Source: Pipra filicauda
Taxonomy: Eukaryota; Chordata; Aves; Passeriformes; Pipridae
Direction: 5' to 3'
Assembly (NCBI RefSeq): GCF_003945595.2
Contig: NW_024104660.1
Location: forward strand, 62,001-126,000
DNA: 64,000 nucleotides
Shown here: positions 48,401 to 62,800 of the stretch, piece by piece
How positions within the stretch are numbered: the first letter of the stretch is position 1
How the letters are laid out: each line of letters opens with the position of its first letter
Translations under genes and position numbers: made by a program
Notes under the pieces: generated by a model
Told to the model about the DNA's origin: nothing
What the model saw: the letters and a program-made list of their open reading frames with translations, nothing else
The model's database searches: none

Positions 48401-49863
48401 TTTGTTACATGAATGAATTTAAGAGTATATGTTAAACTTCTGCAAGATCATGCTGGTAAGTCTCAGCTGCCCCAATGTCACCCAGCATTTTCATTGCTGA
48501 GGTGGACATACTCCATGGCAGGTGATGGTTTTAGAGGGAAAGGCTTTGAGGGGAAGGTACCAGTCCCAGGGTAACTGGGAGGAAGGACAAATTTTGTATC
48601 GGAGCTCAGCACGTGGGGAGTTATTCCACTGCAGGGTGCTGTTTGTTGATGGGTTCATTTATGGGATATGTCCTAAGGAAACAGGTCCCTGTATTTTATA
48701 CAGTGGCATCTAAATAAGAAGAGATCCTGGTCTCTGGAGTTTGCAGAAGATTATGGGAAAGGATCAGAAAGGAAAGGATTAATTTTACCAAACTGTATGT
48801 GCCATTTTTGATCACTGAACTGTATTAACAGCGGGGAATGTGCTCTAGTAAGTGGTAATCTGTGTAGCTGAAGTAGGAGGTCTATATTTACAGCTATATC
48901 AGATTGAAAGCATTGAAAAGCCTAAAATAATAATTTTGCCAAAAATTATCTACTGATCTTCCTGGTTGGTTTTCCTATAAAACAGACATTAAAACCAGGC
49001 CATATCTATAAGTTTTTTCAGGTACTGTTTTGTTTAACTGTCCCATGGTAACCTCTTCTAACATAAAAAGATGCTTTTTTAAACCTTAGTGCAACTAATG
49101 TTTCTTCTGCCCTAAGATTAACCTCCAATACCCCAAATAGTTTTTTAAAGTTGTACCAGAACTGAAATGTACTGTTTTACTTACATTTCAGAGGACAAGA
49201 CCCTTAACGTGACAAGTTGTGTCATTCAACAGTCACATGTATTTCACTGTCTAAGTTTTTTAAAAAATGTTTTAACCTTTCCTTGTGTTATCCTTCAGCA
49301 GCAGTTAATCATTACAGCAGGATCACCACTCTGTGGAAGCAGAAAAGAAGCATTGTTCCTGATTGCAGCTCTAATGATCCAAAGGGTGCAATCGCATAAT
49401 TAGGTGTGTATTTAAAAGTTGTTTACTTTACTTGACTTTACTTACACAGAATTCACGGAAGTGCAGCTACCATGGGTAAGTTTTTGCATGTGCTGATGGT
49501 ATTCTTTAAAATTCTACCCAACCTGTCCCCATCTCATGTCCTTGTCACTTGAGCATAATTAAACTTTGGAAGAATTTGGATTCCCCGCTGAACTGACATC
49601 TGATTGTTATCACCCAGGAATAACCTTCATTTTCAGCAAGCGACCTGGGCTGAACAAACACAGAGTGCTTACATATTTTACAGACCCACAGTTTATACAG
49701 AGATTATTTTATGTTTAAATATCACTCTCGAGCAACTGGGACAGAGCCAGCTGCAGATCTGTATAAACAACAGATTTTGCACATTAGATAGTTCTTAAGG
49801 ATCTGGTATAGTACAAGGTATAGTGAAAATCTAGCAGTTGGAATCAAGCTCCACCCAACAGAC

Positions 49864-49902
49864 TTTTTTTATTTTAATTTTTTTTTTTTTATTTTTTTTT
49901 TG
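49864..49902. repeat. T-rich low-complexity stretch
   Basis: Almost pure T with scattered A residues over about 39 bp. Confidence 0.85.
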
Positions 49903-52724
49903 CCAAGAGTAGCATTGGGGTGGCATTTAGACCCAAAAAACACTGAAAGCAAATCAGATATGTGTCCTGTTCTGAATGAGGAGTTGCTAGTGTTTTAAAT
50001 GACTGCCAGATGTCAAACAGCAAAATGCCTCCTCCTTCCACAAAAGAATAGTTGATTAATAATTCACTTGAGAAGGCTGAGAGTCCAGAACTCTGTCAGA
50101 GATGTTTTTAAGCTGTAACATTTGATACGGGCTAGGGGAGAAGATGCAAATATGGATGTAATAGAGTTTACCCTGTAATCAAAGGAGGAAGAAGAAAAGC
50201 CTTTGCTGTTTAGGATACTGGGCCTCCATAAAGCAGGAATTAAGAACAACTGCCAAAAGCAACTTTCCTTTCTTCAACCAAAGAAGAAGCAGTAGCTTAT
50301 GACACTGGTTAAAAATTATAGTCAGTCTGAGAGCATGTATTTTTCTGTAATAAATTCTCATCTTGCAAGAGGAATCATGGCTAAACAAAATGGGATACAC
50401 TTCGACATACATATGCAGATACCTATGACCCATATGTGGGACAGTAAGTGGGAATTCCATCTGTTTAGGAGGTTTTAATTTCTATATTTTAATGGGCTTT
50501 TTAGCATATACAGAAATTAAATCCAGTTTAGTGCATGTCTCCTATATAGTCAAAACCCACCTTTTTCATGAACTGAGATGTATATGAACATTTTTCAAAA
50601 CCATTTCCTTAATCTTGATGTATTACCACAGGTTCCACTAAGGAAAATCATGCTGCACTATTTACTAGTGTATGTGGAAGAATCCATACAGCAGTGGATG
50701 AGAAAAGCATCCTGACTGTATAACTTGTTTATATTTCAAAAGGCTTTTCAGGTGTATAATCACAAGAGACTGGAGAAAAAAAGAAGTCAGGGAGTCCAGG
50801 TATTCATTAGAAGACCATGTGAGACAAAAAGTAAAAATAGTAAGGATAAAAGGTGAACTTTTATATGGGAAATCTCAAAGTTTTGTGCTAGGACTAGAGC
50901 TGTAAAAGGAGAGTAGGCAAAAAAATGACAAAATCTCTTGTTTTTATGAAAGAGAAGGAGAAATGTTTGGAGAGACATGGACAAGGCTGGTGTTATAACA
51001 ATGTCAGATTCCACAGTTTCTTTTACTGGAGCTGGTTAACATGCAAATTAGGTTAATGTGTTAAATCCATTGAATGGTTCTATGAAAAATAAGAGGTTTT
51101 ATTAAATGTCTTAAGACTGCTTATAAAAATTAAGGACCATTATCAGCCTGCCTTAGACTTTGATTAAAATATGCTGTATGCATTCTCTAGCACTGTATGC
51201 TGGTATTAGGAATTTTAGTTAATCATGAAAATGCATTGGCCATATGAGGGTAGATTATATCTGCTAATTGGCAAATATCTATAGGTATTTTATGCCAACT
51301 TTTGAACAGGAGAGAAGACTAAGATTATTTTCTCAATGATAGACACCACTTTTCTTACATCTGATGGTTTAATTATTTGCTGATCTTGAATAGCAAAACA
51401 GATTTGTTTCTTTTCCTTCTCATTGTAAGACTTCGTGGCCCATCAGTCAATTTTACAGGATTGTGTGCTGCAGTGGTTTATGAATGCTATTTCTGGACCC
51501 TTCAGAAGCATATACAGTTCTATGATGAGCTCTGCTTAAATTTCCCAAAATTATTTCACAAATAAATCTTTCAGTTAAGCATTTAAATCAGGGGACAGCA
51601 TTAAACCTATCCCCACTGCAAGCCCCTCTCATTTATATGACAGGAGGCTTTGCTGAGGAACTGAATGCTTTAAAATGACTGCTAAAATGTTTGCCAACAT
51701 ATAGGCTTTAAATGTTAGTTGTCTTAATTTATTGTTAAAGTACCATGCTTTATGCTCTCTTCAAGCGGCAATTTGTGGGCAATTTGCAGGATTGTGATTC
51801 TGGTGTGAAAAAGTGGTGTAAAGAGGAGTTGAAACCCCTTCAGTCCCTGCATAAAAAGCCAGGGAAAATATGGTCTTTTAAGATTACATTATTCGTACAG
51901 TGTCAGCCAGACATGCTCCAAACACTGAAAAACTGTTGGGTTTTAGTGTTCTTCTGTTCCAACAAGTCTGTAAATTAAACTGAACATAAAATAACTGGGA
52001 ATGGTAGTGATGCTTGTAGGAGGAGTCGATCTCTGTTGTGGTACGCTGTGAAAGAAGTTATTTTGGCTGAGAAGAGCTACAACCTGGAGGAATGAGATAT
52101 GTATAAAAACAAGATTACTGTGATTTTTATAGGCGACAATCATATTGCACTGACCTGGTGAGGCAAGTGAGACTTGAGACTGTGGAGGATAATTGTATAG
52201 TGCCAAAAATTATACTCTTACTTGTACCCTTTTTTCAGCATCTGGTTTCTATTCCTCCTTCTCCTACACTTCTATTGTGTACTTTTGAGGTTTTTTCATA
52301 CTCTCAGCGCCGTACTAACAATGCACAGTAATGCATTCTACCAGCACAGTAATTAAACCAAAAAAGATTATTTTAAGTTTGGTTACACCCAGCCTTTTAA
52401 TGCTTCCTGTCTTTTTTTTCTTTCCATTTCATGCTAATAAAATTTTGCTCTGGTTTAGCCTGTACAGGGGGATTCAAGATGTACACAGACAAAGCCAGGA
52501 AAAGCCTGAGGAGCAAACTGGCTGATTTGTCAGGAGAAAGCTGGACAGGGACTTTGCCCAGCTGTGACTTGGCTCTAGATTCTGTCTATAGAGGACACTT
52601 GGTTTAACAGCTCTGTGGGGCTCATCTGCAGCAATGGGCTGTGTATTTTGTTGCTTGCCCAGCTCCACCCTGCCTGGCTGTTTCTCACTTGGTTTCTGCA
52701 GTTCTTTACCCAACAAAGTCACAC

Positions 52725-52949
52725 TTGGTGCTCTTCAACATCTTCATAAATGACTTGGACACAGGACTGGAAGGGATATTAAGCAAGTTTGTAGATGACA
52801 CAAAACTGGGAGGAGCTGTTGACTCCCTTGAAGGCAGGGAGACCCTGCAGAGAGACCTTGACAAATTAGAGGACTGGGCAGTCACCAACCATAGGAAGTT
52901 CAACAAGGGGAAGTGCCAGATTCTGCATCTGGAATGGGGCAGCCCCTGA
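52725..52949 (+). pseudogene. CR1 reverse-transcriptase fragment
   Basis: About 75 codons are open in the CR1 RT frame, containing FVDD (the family usually has FADD) and the following DLDKLEDWA and [12 protein letters not shown] segments. The frame then stops. No endonuclease or upstream RT is present, so it is a dead fragment. The open frame continuing upstream to 52641 has no CR1 resemblance. Confidence 0.85.
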
Positions 52950-53648
52950 TGTATGGGCAGACTGAGGAATGAGATGGTGGAAAGCAGTGCCATGGAAAGG
53001 GTCCTGGGAGTCCTGGTCAGTGGCCAGTTGAATCTGAGTCAGCAGTGCCCTGGCAGCCAGGAGGGCCAACCATGTCCTGGGGGTCATCAGGCAAAGCATC
53101 ATCAGCTGGTCGAAGGAGGGGATTGTCCTGCTCTGCTCTGCCTTGGGGCAACCTCACCTTGAATATTGTGGCAGTTTTGGGTCATATTAAGCCATTAGAG
53201 AGCTCCCAAAGGAGGGCCATGAGGATGGTGAAGGGCCTTGAAGGGAGGCCGTATGAGGCAGCTGAGGGCACTTGATCTGTTCAGCCTGGAGGAGACCGAG
53301 ACTCATTGCAGTTACAACTTCCCCCTGAGGGGAAGAGAAGGGGCAGGCACTGATCTCTTCTCTGTGGTGACAGTGACAAGGACCCAAGGGAATGGCCTGA
53401 AGTTGTGACAGGGAAGGCTTAGGTTGGATATTAGAAAGAGGTTCTTCCCCCAGAGGGTGGTTGGGCACTGAACAGACTCCCTGGAAAAGTGATCACAGCA
53501 CCAAACCTGACAGAGTTCAAGAAGCATTTGGATGACACTCTCAGGCACATGGTGTGACTGTTGGGGATGGTCCTGTTCAAGGCCAGGAGCTGGAGTTAAT
53601 GATTCTTGTAGGTCCTTTCCAACTTGGCATATTCTGTGATTCTGTGAC
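52725..53648 (+). mobile_element. CR1 LINE, 5'-truncated (about 0.92 kb)
   Basis: The 5' portion encodes the CR1 reverse-transcriptase piece around [10 protein letters not shown] and FVDDTKLGG. Next comes the usual CR1 3' part (segments resembling LEYCxQFW, SLEKRR and NGLKL in degraded form). The end is two tandem ATTCTGTG-type units at about 53631-53647 with no poly(A). 5' truncation and octamer repeat ends are characteristic of CR1. Several stops and shifts show that it is inactive. Confidence 0.92.
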
Positions 53649-56600
53649 CTTGGCACTTAAGATGATTTTTTTTTTGTTCCAGAGAATTGAAAACAGTCAG
53701 AGGTGAATTGCAGGATAGCACAGTATGAGGATGCAGATGACGAGAGCCTTGGCGTAATCGAGTGACCCAAAGATCCTCCTGCCTGTTTTATTTTAAGTTG
53801 ATGTTTTTTAAAAGGGGATACTGTTCTGGGAAAGCCCTTTAGAGACCCTTATTTGTTGTTCCAGTGTTGCATTGTGAAAATTTTCTCTTTTTTTTTTTTT
53901 TTTTTACATTACAATTTCTGAAGAGAAGTAGTTTTTTTGTTTTTCTCTGTGCTTTGTTTTGATTTTTGTGTGTGTGTATGTGACAGGGAAGAGAGGGAAA
54001 GTAGCTGATTCCCTTTACTTATCTTCATATTTTAGTAAAACTCATCACTTTTTTAGTGATGTTTTTTGCTTGGACTGATCTCTGTGTTGGCCATAAGACA
54101 TGACTTAATTTGGAATAACATTTCAGCAATGTGGTTCAAATGTAACATACCTGAAGATTAGCCAGGCAGTGTTTTAGCAGCTGCATTTAATTTGCAGTAA
54201 GTTAGTAAAAAATGTGTCTATTCGTGTTTTAGCCCACAGTGTGGCAAAACTGACAGTTGTGGAATACATCCACCTTCCAAAATCCTCCTCTTTTATTTAA
54301 TTTTTTTTCTCCAGAATCAAAGCTCTTTCGAATGGCTAAGAGGCAGTCTTGTTTCCTGTGGTACTCAGGCTCAGAGCAAATTATTTTTTCATCAATCCAG
54401 AATCTATTTTGTTCTCTCTCTTACAGAAAACCATTCAACAGTAAAGCATCAGCACCAAGTTACCTTCAGGGAAGTCTGTGGGGAAAAAATAAATAAATCA
54501 TATGATTTGAAAAGATGTATCTGAAATACACTTGCATACTCTCTTAACTGGGATGGTCACCCCACCCTGAACTGTTTCGTTATGACCAGGAGTTCAGAAG
54601 ACAGATATGCCAAATAAACTCTATAATTATATTAGCAACTGTTCATATTAATTCACAACATAGTTTCCTATGAAACCTTTAATATTTTAGAGACATTTGT
54701 AGCCATGTGGTTAGAGCTCAAGGTTCCAGTTTTAAGAGCTCTGGTTTGTTTCTTATTTTTGTCAGAAGCTTCTCATGGTGTTATAGGGAAAATCTTTTAT
54801 TCCCTCAGTGCCTCAAATCATGAAGTTCATAACAAAGCTTTCTTTTTTTCCATTCTGTGTCTTTCTTGCCCATTTATACTGCAAGGTCTTACAGGAAGAC
54901 ACCATTTCTTCAATTGGGTGTTGATATTTTTCTACTCTCAAGGTGGAATCTCCACAAAAATACATACAAATAGAGATTTATAGACTAGGGCATGTATTTT
55001 TTATTATCATAGAATAGAAACAGTATTTTTTCTATATTGTACATGAAAAGCAAATATAAATGCATATTGATTTTGGGAGATGCTTACTTTCACAATAACT
55101 AATATGAATAATTTAAAATTTTAAAGTGTCACAACTGCCACTACATCTGTGCATTATTAAAATACTGATAGTAAGATGTTTTTACACATGTATCAGTAAA
55201 AGAGAATTCTATTGTACAGAGTGACATTTAAATTCACATAAATCAATTTATGCTTGTGGTTCCGTGTCCCTGGCACTTTCAAAATAACTTCTTAATATAT
55301 ATTTGCCTCCTGACAGTATATGGATTCAACTGGAGAGCTATCTTCAATAATTACAGTTCATTTCCCAAGAATCAGATGTTAGTGTACATGAAAGATCATT
55401 CCTGACTGGTTTTCAGCTGCCTTGAGAGTTTGGGTTATTACAAGTTAATTGAACCAGAAAAATTGAGGATAAGTCTATCAGATGGAATTCTGTTAAAGTG
55501 ACTGATTGTTGTATGAGGAAAGGCAACAATAGGTGAGACTGTACTATCATCACCTGCTTATTTTTAAGGACCAGATCAAAGAGGTGAAGAGGATGTTTGG
55601 TTACTCATGGATGCCTGAAGTCAATGCCTGGATCAGCAATCTTTTTGTAGCTAATTGCATATTGGAGTTGCTACCTGAGTAATATTGGTGCAGCCTCAGG
55701 CAACTGATGCTGGGAATTGTAGCAGAAGAGCTTTATTCCCACTCCCATAAAAAGACCCTTGGTGGGACTATTTTTTTAGCATACACAGATGGGGCACATG
55801 TGAAGCTGTCAGGTTTTCCCCTGCACTGGAAGAGCTTTGTCTGCTTTGTGCATCCAGAAACGGTGTGAGGTAGGTACTGAGCGAGCCAGTAAACCACCTC
55901 TCTAACCTGCCTCTATGAAAGTCTCCCTTTCTTTTCACATTTAAATGATTCTAAAGACAAAGGCGAAAAATCAAAATAATTAAATAATTTTAGGTTGGGG
56001 TTTTTTGTTTATTTGCCCTTCTCCTTTTATTAGCAAGATAGGAAAATGAGGGCAGATGGAAAATCTTGAAGTGTTATTAGGTGAATGGGGAAGATATTAC
56101 TCTTTAAAAAAAAAATTCCTCGAGGAAAGAATATTTCTCTCAAAACCCTTCTATTAAATACACATTTCTATGTGAGAATTTTCATTTTAAGGTAGTGAAT
56201 GCAACAACCTTTTTCCAATATTAAAATTATGTTGACACAATTTTTTGCTTGGCTGAATTTTAAGGCTGATATGATCATCCATGCTGCCCAAGGGATTTGG
56301 CTACTCAGATTCCATTAGAAAAACCTCAGTCTTCATTCCAATATTGACTGGAGAAACCATTATATTAAATTCTATTATAGGTTGTTATCTAACATGTTCA
56401 GTGTTGAGTGACAAGAAGAAAATGATAATGTGTTCACCTAGGGACTGTAAGACAAATGTTTCATGTGTTCTACGGAGTTCTGTTAGATAACATTATGGTC
56501 ATATTACACTAAATAGGCACATCTTGCTTTTTACACTGGAAAAAGAATTTGAGTTATTGACACAGGCAGATTCTTGAAAGCCAGATCGTGGTTTTTCAGC

Positions 56601-58840
56601 TTGATTTTTGAGATAAATGCATTTTCTCGATATATTTCTAGAATTACTAAATTTCACAGAGCTCTAATTTGACATTACATCAATTAAATATTCTCTGTGT
56701 GTTACAAAATGGAAATCATAAGCACCACTGTGTGTTACAGAAATTACAAAAAGGCCTATTCCCTATTTTTGAAATGGCTGCCTGTTCTCCATGTGACACC
56801 AAGATTTTGTTTGAAAGGTACAGAAATGTGATTTCAGAAGAAACCTGTACCTTTAATACAGATGTTTCTAAATCTGTTCCTTACTTGGCACAACATGACT
56901 CTGCTGATTCTACTTAAACCTTCAAATTAATCCATAACTGGTAACCACACTGGTGGTACTTGGCTGTGGGAGGACAGTCTGTCACCTAGAAATCCATTCC
57001 AGAGCCACTTCTGCCTGGTCCATGAGCTCCTGGTCCATGAGCTAAGGACTGCAAGATGTCCTTAGCCTTGGGCATGTGGTCAGCACAGCAGCAGCTTTCC
57101 TCTGCTTAGAGAGGTGCTTAAGAACATTTCCTACCTTAAACATTTCAAGCAGGTTAGACATGGAAATGATGTTTGTTTTCTTGTTTTCATAGCTGACCTT
57201 TTTTGGGTGTCTTTAATAACAGTGTGTTTCCTATAAATGTGGTATTGCTCTGGGTATGACATATCATGACTTGCTTATCTCAATGAGGTTGGGGGGTTTC
57301 TTCTGAAACTGAGAGGAAAATTGTAACAATTTTTGTAACAGAAACACAACTGTTTGCTTTGGAACAGAATTGATAGGAGGGAATGTCAAGAAAATCAGTA
57401 AGATCTTAAACTATAAAAAATCATACTAAAACCTGTGAAGCTGGGCAGACTTGGAATGATTTGTCTTGGATCCTGAAAGAGAATAGAATATAATATTAGA
57501 AACTTCACAAATGATCAAGCCTCCCCAACTGTCAGATTTCTGTAATAAAATGTTACTCAAAATGAAGTTTTTCAGTACAACTGTCATTTTCAAATACCAA
57601 TACCTTCTCTGTGATTATGTTTTGGGGACCTGTATTTCATCTCTTGTAAATACAGACCATTCCCCTCAACTGACAAAGGTGATTCTAGTGAATACCTTTT
57701 AAGTGTGCTTCCACCTCTTCCCCTTAATTATATGATTCAAACTGAAAATAAAGAGGGCTTTCAAAGGCTTATTTTTTAATAAATAATCTCAAAGGATCAA
57801 AGAACCACGAAGTTACTCATAAGGTACAGTAGCTTCATGGCTGAGAGCGGAAGAGCACAAAGATTCACATTCCCTTGTTGCTTCAGTAGCTCTTTTCAAG
57901 ATGTTTCCCATTTGACCTTTGCCACAAAGATGAGGTCTGTCCAAAATCTTTGAAAAAAGTAAAGGAAGGTCATGCAGAGATGTCTTAATATGTCCTTTGC
58001 ACAAAGCTCTTTTCATATCTACCTAAAAGCAGTGGACTATAGCAAATAAGTTGTGGACAGGACCACTCAAGCCCAAATGGCCTGAAGGGACACCATTTAG
58101 AGTGACCTTTTAACATCCTTTGTCAGTAATCTGCATAGATGAAGTCAATTGTCTAAAAGGTCTGTCCTTGTCTAGCAAATAAAGGATAGTGAATGTCTCA
58201 GTAGTCACATTCCTCTGCAGAAATGATGCAGAGCAATTGCTCTAAATTTTTTGCTCATATTTTCTGAGATTCCAGAGGCTATTTTAGGGAAGCAGTAGAG
58301 TTGCTAATCTTTAAAAATGTTGAAAAATTCAATTAGAGTCTATTTCATATTTACAATCAATAAAAAAAGCTAAACCTGGCTACTAAATTGTGCAGATCTC
58401 TTTAGTTGTTTTCCCTCATATGTACTATGCTGGTTGAAACTGTCTCTAAAAATGAGTATAAGAAAGTAAGAAGTTCCACTATAGTAAAATTTTAGAGCTG
58501 TATTCCTCTTTGAGCCAGTCTTGATGGAAGTATAAAATCAATAAATTGAAAAAGCCACTCGTGTTGTCTGAACAATGAGTTCATAACAAGAAAATTCGTG
58601 TTTGTTTTTTAAATATTTTCTTGCCTTTCACTTTTAAACTATGTGAAAATCTTATCCATTCTAAAAAGTTTCAAATACTGCATTTCTAACTCTGGTATTT
58701 TTCAGACAAAGTAAACAGTGGAAAGGTTGCAGTTCTTGCCTGCAGAGTAATTGTGTCTTGACTGTGTGATCAAACTATCAAGCTTAACTGAAAGGAAGGT
58801 AAGAAGCTGACCAGCCTGACAAAATGTCAGCTTAGTTGGA
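53649..58840. other. Non-coding DNA between the two CR1 copies
   Basis: No recognisable gene. It includes a poly(T) run at 53888-53906. Frames are short (under 95 codons) and without domains. Confidence 0.55.
53888..53906. repeat. Poly(T) run, 19 bp
   Basis: Uninterrupted T run. Confidence 0.9.
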
Positions 58841-58911
58841 ATTGAGCATGTGGGGGAGAATTCAAATGGGCAAAGCTGATTAGGGTTAGCAAACTAAAGG
58901 GTAGAGGAGAC

Positions 58912-59119
58912 TATAAAAGGTAAGATTGCTAATTAGCTGTTTGAGCCAGAGCTTCAGACAAACTTTAGAGGTGGACTTGTGAACTGCCTAAGAAAGGTTC
59001 TCAATAGAGGGTTTTATTGTGGATTACAAGACTGGTGAGGAAACAAAAGAGGAGGAACAATGAAGAATGGCAGTTTTGGGGCACCTCCATCTTTCTCCTG
59101 TCGTGCATCATGCAGTCAG
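58912..59119 (+). promoter_or_regulatory. Candidate TATA promoter with first exon and splice donor, low confidence
   Basis: TATAAAAGG at 58912-58920 is followed, about 140 nt downstream, by an ATG at 59060 with A at -3. A 20-codon frame (MKNGSFGAPPSFSCRASCSQ) then runs exactly to a strong donor, CAG|GTAAGA, after 59119. Spacing of TATA, leader, ATG and donor resembles a first exon or an LTR-type promoter. The 20 residues are not a signal peptide and I recognise no product. The CR1 at 59275 starts about 155 bp further on. This may be coincidence. Confidence 0.25.
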
Positions 59120-59274
59120 GTAAGAAAAAATTTTGGATTACAGTATTTGACTTTATTTAAAGCCTGTCCAAGAAAAAAACTCGGAATCCAATCTGCAAAG
59201 GACTGGAATATCAAGTAGGAAAGTTCTGAAGGTTGTTTCCAGATTTAGAGAAAAAGGGAATTAATTCCAGTAAT

Positions 59275-59822
59275 TAGGCACTTGTGAGGCTGCACCTTGA
59301 GTACTTTGTTCAATTCTGGACCCCTCACTACAAGAAAAACATTGAGGTGCTGGAGAGAGTCCAGAGAAGGGCAACAGAGCTGGGGAAGGGTCTGGAGCAC
59401 AAGTCTGATGAGGAGCAGCTGAGGGAGATGGGGGTGTTTAGCCTGGAGAAAAGGAGGTTTGGGGGAAAATAATTGCTCTCTACAATCACTTGAAAAGAGG
59501 TTGTATCCAGGTGGGGGTCATGCTCTACTCCCAGGTAACAAGCGACAGGACAAGAGGAAATGGCCTCAAATTGTGCCAGGGGAGGTTTAGATTGGATATC
59601 AGGAAAAATTTCTTCACCAAAAGGTTTATCAAACATTGGAACAGGCTGCCCAGGGAAGTGGTGGAGTCACCATATCCGGAAGTATTTAAAAGACCCATAG
59701 AGATGTGGTGTTTAGGGATATGGTTTAGTGGTGGACTTGGTGTGTTGGGTCAATAGTTGGATTTCATGGTCTTAAAAGTATTTCCAAACTAAATGATTCT
59801 ATGATCCTATCATTCTATGATT
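59275..59822 (+). mobile_element. CR1 LINE, 5'-truncated (about 0.55 kb)
   Basis: The left end encodes the C-terminal CR1 ORF2 segment [29 protein letters not shown]. After a stop, the familiar 3' region reads [12 protein letters not shown] and [10 protein letters not shown] in other frames. The end is ATGATTCTATGATCCTATCATTCTATGA-type repeats rather than poly(A). The terminal octamer differs from that of the copy at 52.7 kb (ATTCTATG versus ATTCTGTG), so the two are probably from different subfamilies. Confidence 0.92.
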
Positions 59823-62800
59823 ATGTTACCTGTAGAAGGTTTACAGGAAACATTTTAGCATGCTCATTCAGTAAGGAACCATGTTATTGATTTGGCCAAA
59901 ACTAAAGACAGCTTGAATACAGAATATTTGGCCAATGCTACAAACACATTGTTTTCCATGTATCGGTGTGTACTTGAATTTTTCATGGTCTCCTTGTGAA
60001 AATTCTATAACCATTACCTCCTGAATTAAGTTTTATGTTGGTGATTATTTCATCATTATCATCATTATTACTGATTATTGTGGCTTTGGTCATGGCAGTA
60101 TTTAGACTCATGTCTACTACTGCTAAGAAATTAATGCTATGCAGTATATAAATGCATGTGTACAAAGCTCCAAATGCTCTAAAGCATGTCTGCTATAAAT
60201 ACATTGTATTCCTTGGTAATGAGCAGTGTCCATCAATGAGAGTTACAACATGGCTTTCAGTGGCAGTACAGCTGGGTCTTCATATTAAAATCTAAGATTT
60301 ATAGATTGATGGATGAGTTCAGCTGTAGACTAGCGATTCAACATCACAGAATAATGAGAAATACAATTTTTCTGGGAGTAGCAGCAAGTTTAAACACTGG
60401 GAACTAGCTGATTCCAGATATGTTGTGTAAAATCTAGGCTTCACAGAAAAGAAGAAACTGTTTCTGGGCAAGCCAGCCTTTGCCCAGTCAGTGGTTTCGA
60501 AACAGGCAAATTAGACATTGTCTAGGAAATAGTGCAGATGAAGCTCCAAAGCAAACACCTGCGTTCCTTGGTTGTGTTCATGTTAAATCTATGCATATGC
60601 TTTTTATTTCTACAGTAAACTGAATCAGCCTGGGATCGCAGCATCCCTGTGTTCTGAGGAAGTCAGATCCCGATCTGATGTGTGCCGCTTGGACATCTCC
60701 CTAATTCGAAACAGAACTACTACCACCCCATGAAGCTTTTGAAAATAATTGAGGTCTGACCAAAAACATTTGGTGGTTTATATGAAATTCATTGATTCCT
60801 CTTTCTTTTTCTGGGCAAAAATTCTGGCTCTCTGGTTTATGGAAAGGAAAGTATGTTGAGAACAAGCGGTTTTCTTGGTACTGCCTAATGATATCTGTTT
60901 AATATAAAATTTTCCATTGAGACATAGCAAATTCCCAACTCTTAGTTCTTGCCACCAGAAAAGTGGAATATCCCCAAATTAACAGTAATATTTATAGTCT
61001 TTTGAGTCCACTTGTCATGATTCATTTTCATTTTTGCAATAATGAACAGAATACTACTGAAAAGAGACCCTAATTGTATGTTTTTAAAGATGCTAACTGA
61101 ATGAATTATTGCTGGTTTTTCAAAGAACAAAAAATTGCACACATGACATACTACTGCTTTATTTTGAATATTTTCTATGAAGCATTTGGAAGGCTTTGTC
61201 AGTTTTGTAAAACATCTATGAGGCAGAACTCTAAACCTTGGTTGTGGTTATATTCAATGCCAACTGAATCTCCCATTAACATCAGAGTTTTTTTGTTTTT
61301 CTGGCCTTTATATACACAAAAATACACCAAAATCTGCTTACAAATTTTTGGTAACTAGCTCATTTAAAATTCGGAGGGGAAAAAAACTTACTACATGGAA
61401 AAAAACTCACAAAAAACTCATATATGAATATTTAAAGATCAGAATTCTTTTTGGTAAAGTCAATTAACTGATCTGATTTTTTTCTTTGTTTACTGGTACT
61501 TTAGGCAAAAAAGCTACTATTATGAGCACCCCATGGGACCAAAGATACTTCTTTAATTAGTCTAAATGAAGGAAAAAAAATACAATTGTGGAATTGGGGG
61601 TAGAAATTGTGTCAGAGAAGCATGAAGAATGAGACAGAAAAGAACTGTGTCTGTTGAAATCACCTTGCAATTTTAGTGACTATAAATATCAAATATATCT
61701 CTCTGAAGTTGAAAAATTTGGTGAACTAAATGTGAAGAGTTAGAAAAATTTGGAATTACTTTAAAGGTCCATGAAACACTTGAAGGCAACAAGTCAGAAT
61801 CCAACCAAAAGAAGGTTGTCAGCTGGCACTACTGATACCCATTCTTCAAAACAGAAAGTGTTCATGACTTTGGTAGGTCTGTTTCTCTAGCAGGCAAACC
61901 AATTATTTTTGGATGCTATATTGTTCACACAAGTCACCTCTGGCTGATCTCCTCCTGAGCTTTCCAGTCAGGAGACTGAGCATCTCAAACTTAACTCCTG
62001 TCTGCCTAGTTCAAGTGAATTTAACATTGGACTACTCTGTTAAAAGTCTATTTATTTGCCAGCTCATCCACATGAATTTGCTTTTGTGCTGCTGTGCTGT
62101 CTGTTAGGAGCAGAAAGCGACACACGTTTGTGTGTTCTAAATAAAAGCCTTTTGTGGATGGTTCATTACATAAATGATCTTTCTGTTTGATTAGAGGCTG
62201 AGGGAACAGAGCTCATGTTTGAAAGATCAGGAACATTTTCACAGGTCACTGATTCTCTGTTTTTGAAAGTGAGTGAGCCTGATGCAGTATGTGTATCAAA
62301 GAGAGCGAGGGCACACAGTGACAAAGGTAGTCCTGACGAGTTTTTTTTCCTGATGTTTGAATGCAAACATCATTTTATGCAGAGGTTTTTAGTTGATGTA
62401 TGTATGCAGCTGCAAGAAATAATGACACGAGCAGCCTTCCCTTTACTGTTACAAGCTGTGAGTGTGGTTCAGCCCTTCTCCTGAAAAAAGGTCTGGCCCA
62501 GTATGAACCCTGAATATTGCAAAAAAAAACACCCACTGAAAGACGAGAGAGAAGAGAGAATCCGTGCCAAGTAGGTATTTCCAAGTACGGGAGGCTCATT
62601 TTGCAAAGCCTAATGAGGGCTGAGAAGCAGTGCTTCTGGGATCTGTCCAGATTCCGTGAATAAGCCACAGAGGGACTGATGAAAGCTAATAATAGTCTCA
62701 AATTCCTCACTCAAATTTGCGTTCATCGTAGGCTTACAGTCGTTAGCAGAGAAGCAGTCTCTGCTCTGCAGCAGTGTCCCAGCCTCAGCCACTGTTGTTG

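Larger units (their letters stand above)
25590..52724. other. 27 kb of AT-rich non-coding DNA, no recognisable gene
   Basis: Frames reach at most 146 codons (47844-48284 minus) and none shows a recognisable domain, signal peptide or neighbouring splice structure. Simple repeats include (GAT)n at 27466-27489, a T-rich stretch at 49864-49902 and short poly(T) runs. I see no tRNA, rRNA or transposon ends that I can support in this block. Conserved non-coding elements would be invisible without alignment. Confidence 0.5.

Noticed and set aside
53312..53656. 114-codon minus-strand frame
   Set aside because: Antisense of the CR1 LINE at 52725-53648.
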